From Paguma larvata (lineage: Eukaryota > Chordata > Mammalia > Carnivora > Viverridae): a stretch of DNA of 64,000 nucleotides. Below, one piece after another: positions 36,042 to 49,431 of this stretch (the stretch's first letter is position 1; each line of letters starts with the position of its first letter). The position numbers were made by a program, and so were the translations under genes. The stretch lies in assembly GCA_030068075.1 (NCBI GenBank), contig CM057835.1, positions 39,612,715-39,676,714 on the forward strand, in the 5' to 3' direction. The notes under the pieces were generated by a model. That model was given only the letters and a program-made list of their open reading frames with translations, ran no database searches and was not told the origin of the DNA.

Positions 36042-39000
36042 AATATAATGCAGTTTATTTCTGCACAGACATACAGATATAATCTGTCAAAAAGGAGATA
36101 ATGGCCAATAAGCTGTACAAAGAGCTAATTGAACTCTAGGGGGGAATTGATTAACATGTCCTGGCTCATTTAAAATTTAGCGCTTGATGGTAAATAGGTT
36201 GTGATATTTCTAAGTACACATTTGATTTCAAAAAAGGTTTTTAACCTTCTGAAGCACCAAATGTAAATGTATGCCCTATGTAATATTTTTGTAAAGAAAT
36301 TACACACTCTCATGATCAAGTGATGCTTTGCCTTGTAGCTATGGAGTTAGTCAAATTAAGAAAACAAGATGTAATCAGTGAATAATTACCGAAGCAGATG
36401 ACAGTGGTCATGCGGTATTAGAAGTGGTAGGTTTGTTAGAAATAACCCAGCACACTTCCTTGTTTGGTAGATGCAGGGTCTGAGACCCTCAAATCCTGCC
36501 AGACGAACGCAACAGGCCAGTGGTAAACAGACTAGAACTCTCATTGAGTTTCTGTACCTGTTTTAAGCTGCCTTTTGCGGGAAAAATAACGCCCTTGAGA
36601 GTCCTCTTTCCATTAGTCATAAGGTCCTTCGAGAGCTGAGGAGGGGACCTGCCAAGCAGTTTTCATTCTAGGTCTCTCTTTTCTTTAGATGTGGCTCTAG
36701 AAGAGAGGAAGAAGGCTGGGGGCCCAGAACTCATTGTGTTTTCATCCATCCATTCATTAGATGAAATAATGTCTACCTTTTATAGCAGTTGTGGTAGATC
36801 AGGCTCAAATGCGTCTATCACGCATAACCTTTTAAAACTGCTCCTGATCTTGAAAGCAGTGGTTATACTTGATGGACCTAAGCACTTTTGTGGGAATAAT
36901 GATTTTGTGGGTTTCTTACAGTATAGTCTCCCAAAGCTTAAATTATTGTTGACTGTATTATCAGTTGTGAGGTGTTCATTTACAGTAAATTTTTACAATG
37001 TTGTAGGTACTTTATTAGATACTGGAAATCACAGGCAATTTGATTTCAAAAAAGAGATATTCAGACTAGTGGCTGGGGGTTGGGTGGATGGACTTATACC
37101 TAATACATCAGGATGACATAAGTCCCACTGGACGTGGTACTCAAAGGGTATGGAGACTTTTCTGTAGGTCTGTCAATCAGTTGAGACCCTTATGATCGTT
37201 TGGAATGATGTGGCCAAGGATAACATGTTTAGCTCCAAAACTTTGTGTTTAAAGGAAGTGAATATATTGCTGTTGTAGGTCTTTGAGTTTTTTTTTTTTT
37301 TATCTTTAATGGTTTTTTTAAAACCGACACATGGGTTCTTTTGTGAAAATCTCAGTCATTCTAGCACTAAAATAAAAAGTGAAACAATCCTCCAGACCTC
37401 CTGTTGCCACCAGGCTTCCCAGGGGGAGCTATCGTTAATAGTTTGTTTTACAGAAACGTCTAGAGAGCTTACAACCTCTGTGAGTTGGATGGAGATTTAT
37501 AGAATCATAGCATGTGGCTAAGAGAAGGGGCCCAGACATTAATAATAAGAAATAATACATTATGCACAATAAGAATATATTTTTATTTAAAGATAACCAA
37601 ATGACATTAAGAAATTGCTTGAGAATTTTGAGAACGTTAATATTTATCTGCCTCTGGATTATGAGAAAATGAATCTTCTCAACACATAAAGGCCAGGGAC
37701 AACCTTAATTATCTGCTGTTTTTAACTCCTGCAAATACCTAGTCTATGTTGATGCCTATTATAGTACGAGTTCCCATAAATGGAGAAAATTTTTTTGAAT
37801 ATAACTTGAAATTTGATCTATATCTAGATATATTTTTTAAAAAGCATCTTAAGGAAAGAACCAGAACTTTAATGGACTTAAATTTATTTTATGTTCAGTA
37901 TCTTTAAATCATTCAGATATATATGGGGGATATATAGGGTATGGACTGCTAGAGGGGTCCCTGTGCTCTCGGCATGTCCCTAGGCTGATAAAACAAAGTC
38001 CTCCCCTTCGGCTTGGAGGATTTTCCTTGTCAAGTGCTTTCCAGGGCTCCTCTGGAGAGAGGCATTGGAGAGATTCTGTCTCTGGGGCTTTCCAGCTTCC
38101 TGGTGGAGTAGCCTCAGCAGTTGTACGTCTTATCATCATGGGGTTTCCTGGCAGTAAATACACTTCCCCTAAAGCCTTCCCCATGCCCTGCCAAATTCCT
38201 AACTGGGATTTCCATGTAGTCCTTTGGAATTGGACCTTCTCCTCCAGTTCCGTTTCCTCCTTGGTACCAGATCCCCTTACACCTCTACCCACAGCCTCTG
38301 CAGGGTCCGGTCCAGCAGGTATACCTGCGGGGAGGAGTCTCTGCTCGGAAGTGCCATCCTGGAGCTCAGGTTGCATCCCTTGTCAAATCCATTTTGATGA
38401 TGAGTGGGTATCTATGTTAGGCAAAAGGTATGCAGGCGTTTGGCATTCTTTGATTCTTCTAATATAATTCATATTCAATTGCCAGGATTCTGCCATTTTT
38501 CCACAGTGAGAGGGTTTAGCTTTTCTAGTTTAGTGAGGTATGTGATTTTTACCTTTCGCCTTTTGCTTGCTGGTCACTGAGTCTTTTAAGTCATATGCCT
38601 CTTCTCTCTTTTCATGCAGACCAGTTCAGAGAGGAATAACTCTTTCAACAGAGCAGATTACTGGAGATCGAGAGAATATCTTTGCATTTTCCTAAAGTGT
38701 CTGCTAGACTTCATTTCCTGTGGAAACACGGTGTATTATCTAGGAGACAGACAGTAGTTTAATCAGCTGTTTCCATGTCTTGTCTCTTACTGCATGTTGG
38801 TCTCATTCTCTTAGACTGGCTTCATTTTACATAGAGGTCATGCTTCTCAGACCTGGATCTCAGAATCTTGTTCCAGAAAGGGCTGAAACATGATCTCTTT
38901 GGTTCCGAGTTCAAAATCCCTGAGGTTCTGACTGCCCCGGGTTAAGTCACATGCACATCTCTGCAGGAGTCACTCGTAGGTCTAGTCAGTGTATATGTAT

Positions 39001-39823
39001 ATGGGCCCTGGATTGTTCTGAGCATTTCTCTAACCGAAATCTGAAAATGGCTACATGAGGTAGGCACAGGTGGGAAACGACATTGTCTTGCCCTATACCA
39101 CAAGGCTAGTGCATTTTGGAGCAAGGATTTCAATTCCCCATTTGACCGAGGAACCCTAACCAGGGCCCTGTATGCTGTATAACTTGCAGTATCTAAAGAT
39201 AATGGACCTAAGATAAGATAGGGCGTCAGGGCTCCCCAGGGACTGCAGCCTGCTACTGGGAATGAGTAATTTAAAGATTTAAAATGGACCGTACTACAAA
39301 AGTAAGTTGAGTGGGTAAATGTCAGTTTATTAAGTGTGGGGTGGTGAGAAAACATTGCTCCCACCCCTCCGTTCCGTGGTTCCTAGAAGCATCGTGCTGT
39401 GATTCTGTGGCCATCCAGGATACGCTTGGCCCTTTGACGGTGGAGAGGATTCCCTGGTGTACTTTCACATTCCCTTTTGATCTTGCTCAGCCAGGGGAGG
39501 GACGGGGGCAGGTGTTCTCCTATGGTTGCAGGTAAGCCTGCTCTATGTTATGCACAGATCCGGCCAGGCTACCCTCTAGACTTTTCCCCAGTTCCCTTGG
39601 GAAATCATGCTGCGAGGCCTTTTCCAGGAGCAGTGAAGGGTGAACGGGAGAGCAGCCACGGCAGCTGCTTTTGGTTTTCTCTGCTTCTTTATAGATAATT
39701 GCTTTTAAGTACTTCTGTGGATTGCATACTGTAGGCCTTCTCACAGTGGTAGTGACATATTTCGTACTAGGAGCAAAGCAAAGGCAGTTTTTTGGTTGTA
39801 ACTTTTTTTTCTCTCTCTCCAAG

Positions 39824-39937
39824 ATTATCCCGAAGGCAATAATTCAAGTGATTATCTTGTTCAAACAACAACATATCTTCCGGAAAACTTCACATATTCA
39901 CCATATCTCCCCTGCCCAGAAAAACTGCCTTATATGC
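39824..39937 (+). CDS. B4GALT6: B4GALT6 coding exon 3 (glycosylated stem, first conserved Cys)
   Basis: This 114-nt exon completes codon 78 (Asp) and encodes residues 78-115 plus the first base of codon 116. The acceptor follows a CT-rich tract ending tccaag at 39821-39823; the donor is atgc|gtaagt at 39938. The peptide starts DYPEGNNSSDYLVQTTTYLP. It carries sequons N83-N-S, N84-S-S and N99-F-T. Cys108, in the motif PCPEKLP, corresponds by family comparison to the first cysteine of the disulfide conserved in beta-1,4-galactosyltransferases (paired in B4GALT1 with the cysteine before the catalytic core, here Cys152). Like exon 2 the exon is phase 1 to phase 1 and a multiple of three. The stem-to-catalytic-domain boundary lies near its end. 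Confidence 0.96.
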
Positions 39938-40319
39938 GTAAGTGTCATCTAATTTTGACTTTACTGTTTGCTTGTGTTATAATAAACTAATCCAAATTGC
40001 ATGGCTCGAGCACACCATGCTCAGATCATTATTATGGGCGCTAATGTTCATGTTATGTAGCATATTACTTGATGTTTCTTTTTTGGACAAAGCATTTTTT
40101 TTTTGGAGGGGGAGGGGAATTGAAAAGTTGAAGAAAAAGCCCATCCTTTACCTAGAAACACCCTTTATTGTGAGTTTGATATGTATTCTTACAGGTTATT
40201 AAAAAATACTTTTTTACAGAAATAGATGGTTATAGAGACAATTATAATGTCTCAAAGGTGTTAAGAATTTATATAAATGGTCTTAAAATTACAATCCTTT
40301 CTAGAATTTGCTTGCTCGA

Positions 40320-40550
40320 TTTAAAAAAAAATTTTTTTAGTGTTTATTTTTGAGAGAGAGAGAGCGCGAGTGAGTGAGCGAGCACGAGTGGGGGAGGAGC
40401 AGAGAGAGAGGGAGACACAGGATTGGAAGCAGGCTTTAGGCTCTGAGCTGTCAGCACAGAGCCCGACGTGGGGCTCGAACTCACAGACCGTGAGATCATG
40501 ACCTGAGCTGATGTCGGACATTTAACTGATTGAGCCACCCAGGCGCCCCC
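40320..40550 (-). mobile_element. Carnivore SINE
   Basis: Full antisense SINE, well preserved, with head gagccacccaggcgccccc. It lies about 380 bases downstream of exon 3. Confidence 0.92.
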
Positions 40551-40559
40551 TGCTTAATT

Positions 40560-41635
40560 TTTTTTAGGATATCCACATTGATACATACAGATCTACTTAT
40601 TTCCCTTAATTACTGTATTGTACGTGTTTGAATAAAGGTACCACATTTCTTTCACCTTTTTCCCTGCTGATGGAAGTTTACGTGCTTTCCACTTTTTTGC
40701 TCTCACAAAGTAGTGCTGTCGGGAATAGCACAGTACAGATTTCTCTGCATGTAGTACATATATGCTTGAGGGTTCATCCCTACGACTGGAGTTGCCGCAT
40801 AGGCTGGCTTGGTTTTGCACCAAAGGAGCTGTACCAGTTTATTTTTTATTTTTATTTTTCCAAATGTTCATTTTATTTTTGAGAGAGAGAGAGCATGTGA
40901 GCTGGGAGGGGCAGAGAGAGAGGGAGAGAGAGAATACCAAGCAGGCTCTGTGCTGACAGCACAGTGTGGTGCTCAGTCCCGCTTACTGTGAGATCATGAC
41001 CTGAGTTGAAACCAAGAGTCTGATGCTTAACTGACTGAGCCACCCAGGTGCCCCGTAGCTGTACCAGTGTATATCCTCAACATCAAAGCATGAATGTACC
41101 ATTTTGATATTGATAGACTTTTAAATTTATGCTAATGTAATAAAAATATTTTTTCTAATTTGTTAGATAAAAATGATATCTTATTGTTTGGATTTTCACT
41201 TTTCTCATTAGTAATGGGTTTGAGTAACTTTTGATGGGTTAGTGAGTGGTTTTGACTTTTCTCTCATGTGACTCCCTCAGGTTGTGTGCTTTATCCGTAT
41301 TCGTTAATCGGGTTTTTGTACAGTTTTTGTACTGACTGATGGAAGTTCTTTACATATATTCCAGCGGTGACCTATTGTCTGCTGTATGTTTTGTAATAGC
41401 TTTTCATAGTCCCTGGCTTTTTTCATTTTGTCTGTGGTATCTTCTGTTTTACAGAGTTTAAAATTATGGTATTTTCAAGTGTATCAATCACGTTAAAGTT
41501 TTTGCTTTTTCTGTCTTAAGAAAGCTTTCTGTATTATTACTCCAATGCCATACAAATACTCTTTTATTTCCTTTTAATAGTTTTACCATTTTGTATTTAG
41601 CTTTTGTGTATAGTATGAGATAACAATAAAGATGA
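40560..41635 (-). repeat. Old LINE-1 fragment, antisense, split by a SINE
   Basis: Both flanks of the SINE at 40839-41056 read as the antisense of an old L1 3' region: features include tatgcttgagggttcatccc on the left, and taccattttgatattgatag and gatggaagttctttacatat on the right. The 13-base target duplication of the SINE joins the two parts into one element. Confidence 0.6.
40839..41056 (-). mobile_element. Carnivore SINE nested in old L1
   Basis: Antisense SINE flanked by agctgtaccagt at 40827-40838 and 41057-41068. Confidence 0.93.
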
Positions 41636-42042
41636 GTTATTTTAAATATATATTTTTTCAAAATTATGAAGACAATACATGATCATTAAATAGCCTGCTA
41701 TAATCATTCAGAAGCTGCCAGGCTTTCATTTTGGCATTTTTTTCCTTGTATGTTTACCCTCCCCCAATTTTAAGCATGCTCTCTACATATAAGCTTATAT
41801 GTTGATTTTTATGTAATTAAAACATTCAATAAATATCCTTTTGAATTGCTTATTTATCCTTTGGTTCTTTAGTACTCAATATCAAAATGTGTTTTTTATG
41901 TCTTTACATGAGTATTCTTTCTTGAGGAAAATGGCCTTTGCCTGTCATATTTATAGGATTTTTTTCAGTTTATTGATGGTAAATTGTCAAAATTATATAT
42001 TTATAATTAAAAGAGTCTCCTTTCAGTGTCATCTAAGACCAC

Positions 42043-42222
42043 GGTCCTTAAACTTGGGAGTGCATCAGAATCAGCTGGAGAGTCCTAAAATTCAGGTTGC
42101 TGCACCCGGCCTTTGGAGTTTGAGACCCTGTAGATCTTGAGTGGGGTCTGAGAATTTTCATTCCTAACCAGTTCCTGGGTGCTGGCGATCCTCAGGCCAC
42201 ACTTTGAGACCCACTAATCCAG
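42043..42222 (+). repeat. MER5A-type hAT-Charlie nonautonomous DNA transposon
   Basis: cggtccttaaacttgggagt, catcagaatcagctggagag and the closing cacactttgagacccac match MER5A from end to end, including its terminal inverted repeats. Confidence 0.8.
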
Positions 42223-43019
42223 AGTAGGTCCTGGCTGTATCAAGCCTGGAGAGCTTTTATGGTCCTTGGTCCCAACCACTAAGTGATATTATTAATCTGA
42301 CAGGGGGCATGGCATGGGTATTTAAAAAAAATTCTCCCTTGATTCGAATCTTGCTGTCTCTTTGCTGTCTTGTAATAGAATGAAGCTGAGATTTTTGTGG
42401 CCTTGTATTTGTCATTACTTTGTTATTGTAGCCCTGGTTTTCCAAAAATGAATGTTTTTGTCTGTGTAGTACTGGAACCACTAAGTAATGTTCTGTTGAA
42501 ATATTGATTACAATAATTTCATTTTCATAATTTGCATATTCAAGGGTTTATAGTCTTAGGAAATCTTTCTGTTCCTGGTTTAGTTGCCATTTTCTTAATT
42601 ACTGCTTTGTGGGTACTAATTAAACTCTGTTTAAAAGCATCTGCCTGCCAGGCCTTCCTACCAACAGTGCTTCCCTCCAGCCCAGGACTTGTAAATGCCC
42701 CTCTCGAGGTGCTTGAGAGACTGCGTCAGGCCTGCTGTGCACTCTGTCTCGTCACTGAATGTCCTGGTGCTACTGCTCCTTATTACTGCTTCCGTAGGTG
42801 TCTTGTGTTCCTTACAAGAGAGGGTCACACTGGTTGAGCCAGCCACCTTTTCACAGAAGGCCTCCTTGTGGGCTGCTGGCTTTGAGTCCAGCACCAACCC
42901 CATGTCCTAATTAGAAAATTGGTCATGTACAAATAACTACTTAGAAAGGGGCCGTGGGAACAGCCAACATAATGAGGCTTCTTCCAAGAGGGCCTTGCTT
43001 AAGCCATCCAGGAGAGCCC

Positions 43020-43170
43020 CTTCACCGAGTCATGTGACCTCTGCAAAGTAGAGTCTCACTTTACCTATCCGTAAAATACAGAAGTATCGCATCCACTTCA
43101 TAGTGTTGCAAGGGTAAGAAGAAGTGCAGTGCTTTAAGCTTGATAGACATTAGTTGGATATTCCCGTTCT
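43020..43170 (+). repeat. MIR SINE, sense, partial
   Basis: tcatgtgacctctgcaaagt, ctatccgtaaaatacagaag and catagtgttgcaagggtaag match the second half of MIR. Confidence 0.7.
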
Positions 43171-43691
43171 TTCTCACTGCTTTGATGGAGCCAGACTTTG
43201 TGGTGATCAAGAGAATGAGAAACCTGGGAGAAATGGGTGGCGTTAAGGGGTTTTATACTTAGCTATGCATCCCTATTTCTTTTTATGTTAACAGGATTAT
43301 TTCCCATTGATATTAGAGAACAGCATACCAAAATACCTAAGTGTAATATCTTATTATAATATCACACAAAATAATTGAATATAGTATCTCTCTAAATAAT
43401 AGTTAAAGGAAGTCCGTGTAGGGAGATCTACTTTGAAATCTGTCCAAGTATGAATGATACTTAATTTTCCTGTAATCACTAAAAGTGAAGTTGAGGCTTA
43501 ACATTGGTGTGTTTGATTATCTAGCCGTAGCTTCTTTTTTATTTTTCTCTAGTGGAACAATGGGACTACCAGCACTGGATTATCATAAAGATAAAGTTGT
43601 AACTTTTCCAATTGGAATTCAGATATAATGGGTTCCGTGGATTTCAGCAATATTTTGCATTCAGTCAATTTACACTGTAAAATCTATTTTA

Positions 43692-43890
43692 TAATTTTTT
43701 TAATGTTTATTTTTAAGAGAGAGAGAGTATGAACAGGGGAGGGGCAGAGAGAGAGGGAGACACAGAATCAGAAGCAGGCTCCAGGCTCTGAGTTGTCAGC
43801 ACAGAGCCCGATGCAGGGCTTGAACTCAGACTGTGAGATATGACCTGAGCCGAAGTCGGACGCTTAACCGACTAAGCCACCCAGGTGCCC
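43692..43890 (-). mobile_element. Carnivore SINE, perfect target duplication
   Basis: Antisense SINE with an identical 17-base duplication ctgtaaaatctatttta at 43675-43691 and 43891-43907, suggesting a fairly recent insertion. Confidence 0.95.
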
Positions 43891-44639
43891 CTGTAAAATC
43901 TATTTTAATGTGTGTTATTTATACAATATGAGCGACTTCTTTGTCACTGTGAGTATTTATAGATTCTCCAGAGGGCTAATCCATTTTCAGCTTTCTTAAA
44001 TTTATGCGAGACTCTCCATGCTAACAAAGTAAAGTAGAAATTTCACTTTTTCCAGAGCTAAAAAATAAGTGCTTAGCGTGGATGTTTTGATTTTTCTGAG
44101 TGAAGCAGAGAGGGGGGGAAATGTCATTTGTGTACTTTGCATTGAAATGAAGCTAGACTTACCTGAAGTTTTCCTATCTTGTAATTCTTCTTCAAACAGA
44201 ATACATTTCCAGTAACTTTCATACATTTTGTCCTTACTGTTTGTGGAATATCTTTTATGGTTTAACCTTGGTAAGTGTTATAGTTGCTAGACTTAGAAAT
44301 ATAACAAAAGCTCTAAGGACTTTTTGAGATGAATTTATTAAATAATTCCAATGAAAATCAGCAAAAAGGGAAAAAAGAAGTACACTTCAGAGAAGCTCAA
44401 AGAATATGTGCTGTGGCAAACCATCGCGCATGTGTATACTGTAAAAAGAGAGATGGGAGCCATTTTCAAGTAAACCGTGGCTGCACATGTAGTGGTCCTG
44501 GGCTGTTCACAGGGGCAGGCAGAGGAGACCCGAAGTTGGATAACCCTGTGTCTACCAACTGGAGCAGGTGACACGCTCACAGAAGAGCAGCGTGCTCGCT
44601 ATGAATGGGTTATTGTGTGATGAAAGGGAATCTGTGGTT

Positions 44640-46300
44640 CATTCTAGAAGGAAAAGGGAGACGTCAGTGAGAGGGGACGTTGTAATTGGGTCTTGCAAGA
44701 TAGTTCACTAAGTAGCTGAGGTAACAGTGTCCGAGCATGAGGGGTTCTACGAGAATGGAGGGTGTGCGTATCTCTAGGATGAGGGTGCACAGTTTTTAAA
44801 GGGCCTGGGGCAAAAAAGGATAAAACAAAAACGAACAAAGACCACTGCTTTAAAGCAGATGGATAGTGTGACTAGGATGGTATTCAGCAAGGTTATTCTG
44901 ATGGGAAGTTGAAAAATGGATGCGAATGGGGAAATATTAGAATCTGGAAGACCAGCAAGGAGCTTTCTGCCAGGGCCAAGAGAAATGACAAGAACATATG
45001 CCGAGGATGTGGCATTGGAGAGAGGACGAGGCACCCAAGAGAAGCTCCGGGGGTGCCATTGGCTGGATGTGGTGGCCAACCAAGGGATCAAGTTTTTGGG
45101 TTGGCGATTGTTAACTGAAACAAGCCATGCAAGATAAACTTCACATTTGGAGAATTGGAGAAGTTAATGAGGAAGTTAGAGTTGGGCCTCGTTTAAAGTT
45201 CAGGAGAGTTAATTTGGGGTCTGAATTTCATCAGAGAGATCTGGGCTGGAAATAGAGGAAGTTAGACGGGAATAGTAAGAGTGGGTCCCTGGAGAATACT
45301 GGCACTCATGGGGGTAACAGGTAGTCAGTAGCAGAAGGGAGAAGAGTCAGGGACAGGGAGGAGTGTCCCAGAGGCTAACAAGGACACAGTTTCGAGGAGA
45401 GAATGTTCTGCCTTGTGACATACCTCAAAGCAGATGGAATGAAGACCTGTGACAAGCCATCAAATGTGGCGTAGAGAAAACAGAGGCCACAGCAAATACA
45501 GTTGCAGTAGAGTGGTAGGGTAGGATGCAAAATACACTGTCCGGAGATGTGACTCAGAGGGGTATAAAAACTCATTGGGTAAAAAAAAAAAAAAAAAGCG
45601 TGGTGGGAAGGGGAAGTAGAACGGAGTAAGGTATCTGGAGGAAGTGGGGGCAAGGGAAGAACTCTAAGGAAGATATGGACTTGAGCAAGTTTTGGGGAAT
45701 TCCAGAGAGACGAGATAGGAAGTATAAGGAAGCAGAAGGGAAGTATCCATGGAGCCAGATTCTAGAGAAGCTTACAGGAAACAGAAATAGGCTCAAGTCA
45801 AGGAATTAGCCTTGGAAAGCAGGAACTTCTCCCCTGAGGCAAGAGTGTGGTTCATTGGGAGATGAGGTGGAGGAAGTTAAGGGGGTTCATGCCTACTGCT
45901 TCAATGTTTCTGATAAAGTGGGAGACCACATCCATATGAGAGGTTGACTGGGAAGATGGGACTCAGCGGTGGGCAGTTCCAGCAGCTGAAATGTGTTCAC
46001 GTCAAGCTGTGTGGCCACTAACATGATTCAGTGGTGTCTACTGACACAGGAGCTTTAAGAATGGCGCCAGTAACCTTCGTTCCAAACAGCCATGCCTGGT
46101 GATTCTTAGCCACGTGACCAGAATTACTGAGCTGCTTGTTAGAAGACCAGAGAGACCAGAAAAATGAGGATATAGCAGAAAGAAATTTAAGCCAGGGCTG
46201 ACTGGCTTTCACCTCTGATACTGCCAGTCATCCCAGGTAATGGTAATGTTTAAGGTGTGAATAGAGATCTGAGTCTATAAGGATGATGTACAAAAAAATA
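44640..46300 (-). repeat. Ancient LINE-2-like sequence, antisense
   Basis: The segment around gacaagccatcaaatgtggc and gcagtagagtggt at about 45450-45520 follows, in antisense, the L2 reverse-transcriptase stretch. A similar GGAG-rich text extends on both sides. It is decayed and non-coding. Confidence 0.45.
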
Positions 46301-47282
46301 AATAATAATAAAGGTGATATACAGGGGAGGGGAGAGTACCTCTCAGTCAGTAAACAAGGCTGGATATTTGAAGGTGGTATGAATAAAAATCATAAACTTC
46401 AAAGGAGGTGAATTTATGAAAGAAGGAAGTAAACGTGTTTTGTTTTTTGTTTTTTTGTTTTTTTTTATAAAGTGTAGGTATAAGTCTGTGGAATACCTTC
46501 TTTTATCCCTGGCTCCGAGACTGTAGACCTAGGAAAGCGAGCATTTGGCACAGTTTGAAAGGAAGAACAATTTTTCACTTAAGATGAGGAGTAGGGTGAT
46601 ATTCTAGAGAAAACACTGAAGTACGGTATACGGAAGTTTTTTGGCAATGAAATGGTTCCAGAAAACACATTCGAAATCATGGGAGGAGTATATGATATAC
46701 CATATTTTCTTGACAAGACACATAAATTTCATAACAGCTTTTTGGGAACAAGACAGAAGCAGTACATTAAATGCACACGTTGAAGGGTATGTCCCTGTGT
46801 CAGGATGTGAAAACATAAATGAGTGCATATCTCAGAGTTGAGGAAATACAATAATAGTTGTGAATTATGACACTGAAGAAGGTGATCAGCTTATCAATAG
46901 TTGGGGACTAGGAAAATGGTTTGGAAGAGGTGATAAAGGGTGTGGGACTTTCAGGGGGGACCAAAGGTTCATTGGGTGGGTTATAAGGGAAAGATGGGGA
47001 CAAAAAGCAAAGACAACTGGAAGTTTCAGGTAGTCATTCAGAGTAAAGTGAAAGAAAACCATAAGCAAGGGAAGAAATTGGGTGTTAAGAGCTATGTGTC
47101 GTGGCCAGGATTAGGAGAGGCTGTATGGAGGCTGTTATTTTGGGTCATTTACGTGTGGGACACCTGTGGCACAAATGTCTTACAGGCATATTTTAGTACC
47201 TGATAGAGCCAAGGGGTGGAAGTAAGGTAGGAAGGAAGCAGAAAGAGAGACAAGATTGGACATGGCCAACTTCGCCACTCCT

Positions 47283-47328
47283 ACCCACCCATCCGTCCAT
47301 CCGTCCATCCATCCATCCATCCATCCAG
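47283..47328. repeat. (ATCC)n tetranucleotide repeat
   Basis: About eleven tandem copies of a four-base unit (ATCC/GTCC) in intron 3, with the left copies interrupted by CpG-containing variants. Confidence 0.95.
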
Positions 47329-48436
47329 TGTCCGCGCATTGCACTTGGCATTGGTGATGTGTGACTAAAAACCCCTCTATGTTTAGAATACTTGGATTTG
47401 GTCACTTCAGGAGTAGTTGGGTAAGAAATCATTTGTGTAAATAGACCTAAAATTCCAGAAGTTGAGAAGCCTAAGTAATTCCCCAGTGGGGATAGGCAGT
47501 TTCTGGTGTTGGCTCCAAAGGTGGCAGTGAGTGACTGAGGGAGGGGAGTCAGATGACTGATGTAGCAGTTTAGCCTTGAGCTGTGTGTGCTCCAGCAGCA
47601 GCCCAGGGGGTGTGGGAGAGAATGTGCTATCTTATCATAAAAATCATTTTTTGACTTTGGAGAAGAGTTCACCTGATGAGATATTTCTTCAGGAAATTCA
47701 TGTCTTTCTCAACACTGACAATCAGATCTTTGAGCCGTGCACATTTGAAACCCTGAGGGCAAAGTGGTGACAAAAAGTCAGAGTATCCAGAATTAGGCTC
47801 GATACCAAAAAATAGATATAGGCCCTAAACTGAGTGACATAGTCACAGAAAACGATGGATTTATAGAGAAAGCAACTCTCTGGCTAGATATAATATGCCT
47901 TACATTTTACTTGAAATGTAAGAAAAAATGTAAATATAGGTAATGCATATGTATTGACCATTATTTTAAGAATTATATTTTAATAGAAAAGGTAATATCT
48001 TAAGACATGTTATGTAGTATGCGGTGGTCCACACTACGTGAGTCTGTGGTTTGGGCCACAGCTAACGGACCCTAGACCCATTTAGGTTTCCAAACTGGGT
48101 GGTATTGTCGCATGACTTGCTTATTCAGCAATAGAAAATGAACTAAGTTTTTCTCAACACATAACAGAAATAGTTTGGCATGCAGGCTTTGTTGACAGGA
48201 CCGATGGGCAGCTTACACCTGACTTGTTCTTCCGCTTGACCTGACCCTCTGGCTAACTGGCAGCCCCTATTGTTTTCAGGCACCCGGTTCTGCTCTTTCC
48301 TTTCTAACTCCGGTTCCACCTTCCAACTAGTGAAAATCAATATTTGATAGATTATGTTACTTACATTTGTGTGCTGATTGATGGCACGGCTGGCTATATT
48401 GATTTCAGAGAATATATTTTTGACCTTTTAATTTCT

Positions 48437-48654
48437 TATTTTTTTAATGTTTATTTATTTATTTTGAGAGACAGAGAAACCGTGTGTAGGAGTGGGACAG
48501 GAGAGGGAGAGAGAGAGAATCCCAAGTAAGCCCCATGCTGCCAATGCAGAGCCCGATGCGGGGCTTGATCCTGTGATCCGTGAGATCATGATGTCAGCCG
48601 AACTCAAGAGTTAGACGCTGAACCGCTTAACTGACTGAGCCACCCAGGCGCTCC
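48437..48654 (-). mobile_element. Carnivore SINE, perfect target duplication
   Basis: Antisense SINE flanked by identical 16-base copies of tgaccttttaatttct at 48421-48436 and 48655-48670. Confidence 0.95.
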
Positions 48655-49189
48655 TGACCTTTTAATTTCTAACTGGGGAGAGAGCACACATTGGAAAAGC
48701 TCAGGTTAGCACAAGTGCTGAGTGAAGACTGGGGATTCTCTGTGGGGTTTAGCGGGTCCTTTGTCTTCAGTTGTGATTGGAATCTCAACAAGTGAAATAA
48801 AGAGGGGTGAGCCTGGCCGATTGCTTACTTTTTTTTTTTTTTTTACAAGTACAGAAGGTTTTATCCTCTCCTGGTTTTAAAGCACTGGGATGCTTCTTTG
48901 AGTGAAACCTGAAGGGGACATCCAGTTTGTAAAGGAGGTGAAAGTCGCTTCAGTGGGTGCAGTGGTGGGAGGACCCCAAGTCCTCCCTGACCCAGGCTCA
49001 CCTTAAGAGATGTTCTTCTGCTGAGGATCATTTGGAAACCATGTCACCAGGAGTTCATCCGCTTCGTGCCTCTTCCTGGCCATTCTCTGTAATGCCCTTT
49101 TTTCCCTTCATTCCTGTGCATGACGTCTTTTCCCTGACACCTTGTGTTGAGAAGTGAGCTGCTGTATTGAATTAAGAATATGCAGATTA

Positions 49190-49403
49190 GGTGTGCCTGA
49201 GTGGCTCAGTCGTTTAAGCGTCCGACTCTTGATCTCAGCTCAGATCATCATCTCATGATTCGTGGGATAGAGCCCCACATCGGGCTCTGCACTGACAGCA
49301 TGGAGCCTGCTTGGGATTCTCTCTCTTTTTCTACTGCTTCCCAGCTTGCTTTCTACCCCCCCTCTAAATAAATAAATAAGCAAACAAACAAACATAAAAA
49401 GTA
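49190..49403 (+). mobile_element. Carnivore SINE, sense, next to the provirus
   Basis: Sense SINE with identical 16-base flanks aagaatatgcagatta at 49174-49189 and 49404-49419, only 12 bases from the left LTR. Its duplication is complete, so it inserted in flanking DNA independently of the provirus. Confidence 0.95.
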
Positions 49404-49431
49404 AAGAATATGCAGATTATGACCTCCTGGG

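Larger units (their letters stand above)
33599..39823 (+). other. B4GALT6: B4GALT6 intron 2
   Basis: The intron runs from gtgaga to a CT-rich acceptor. It contains an AC microsatellite, an ancient repeat near 35.2-35.6 kb and one SINE. The stretches 33599-34399, 34447-35180 and 36042-39823 are otherwise without recognised elements. An open frame of 141 codons at 36691-37116 and overlapping frames of about 150 codons on both strands at 37909-38467 match no family I know. Confidence 0.9.

Noticed and set aside
36691..37116. 141-codon ORF in intron 2 starting just after a splice-acceptor-like tract
   Set aside because: No family recognised. It contains low-complexity Leu/Ile stretches and there is no donor or downstream exon I could support. 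Treated as chance.
49190..49403. tRNA-like sequence (GGTGGCTCAG style) here and in other SINE heads
   Set aside because: These are tRNA-Lys-derived SINE heads followed by SINE bodies, not functional tRNA genes.
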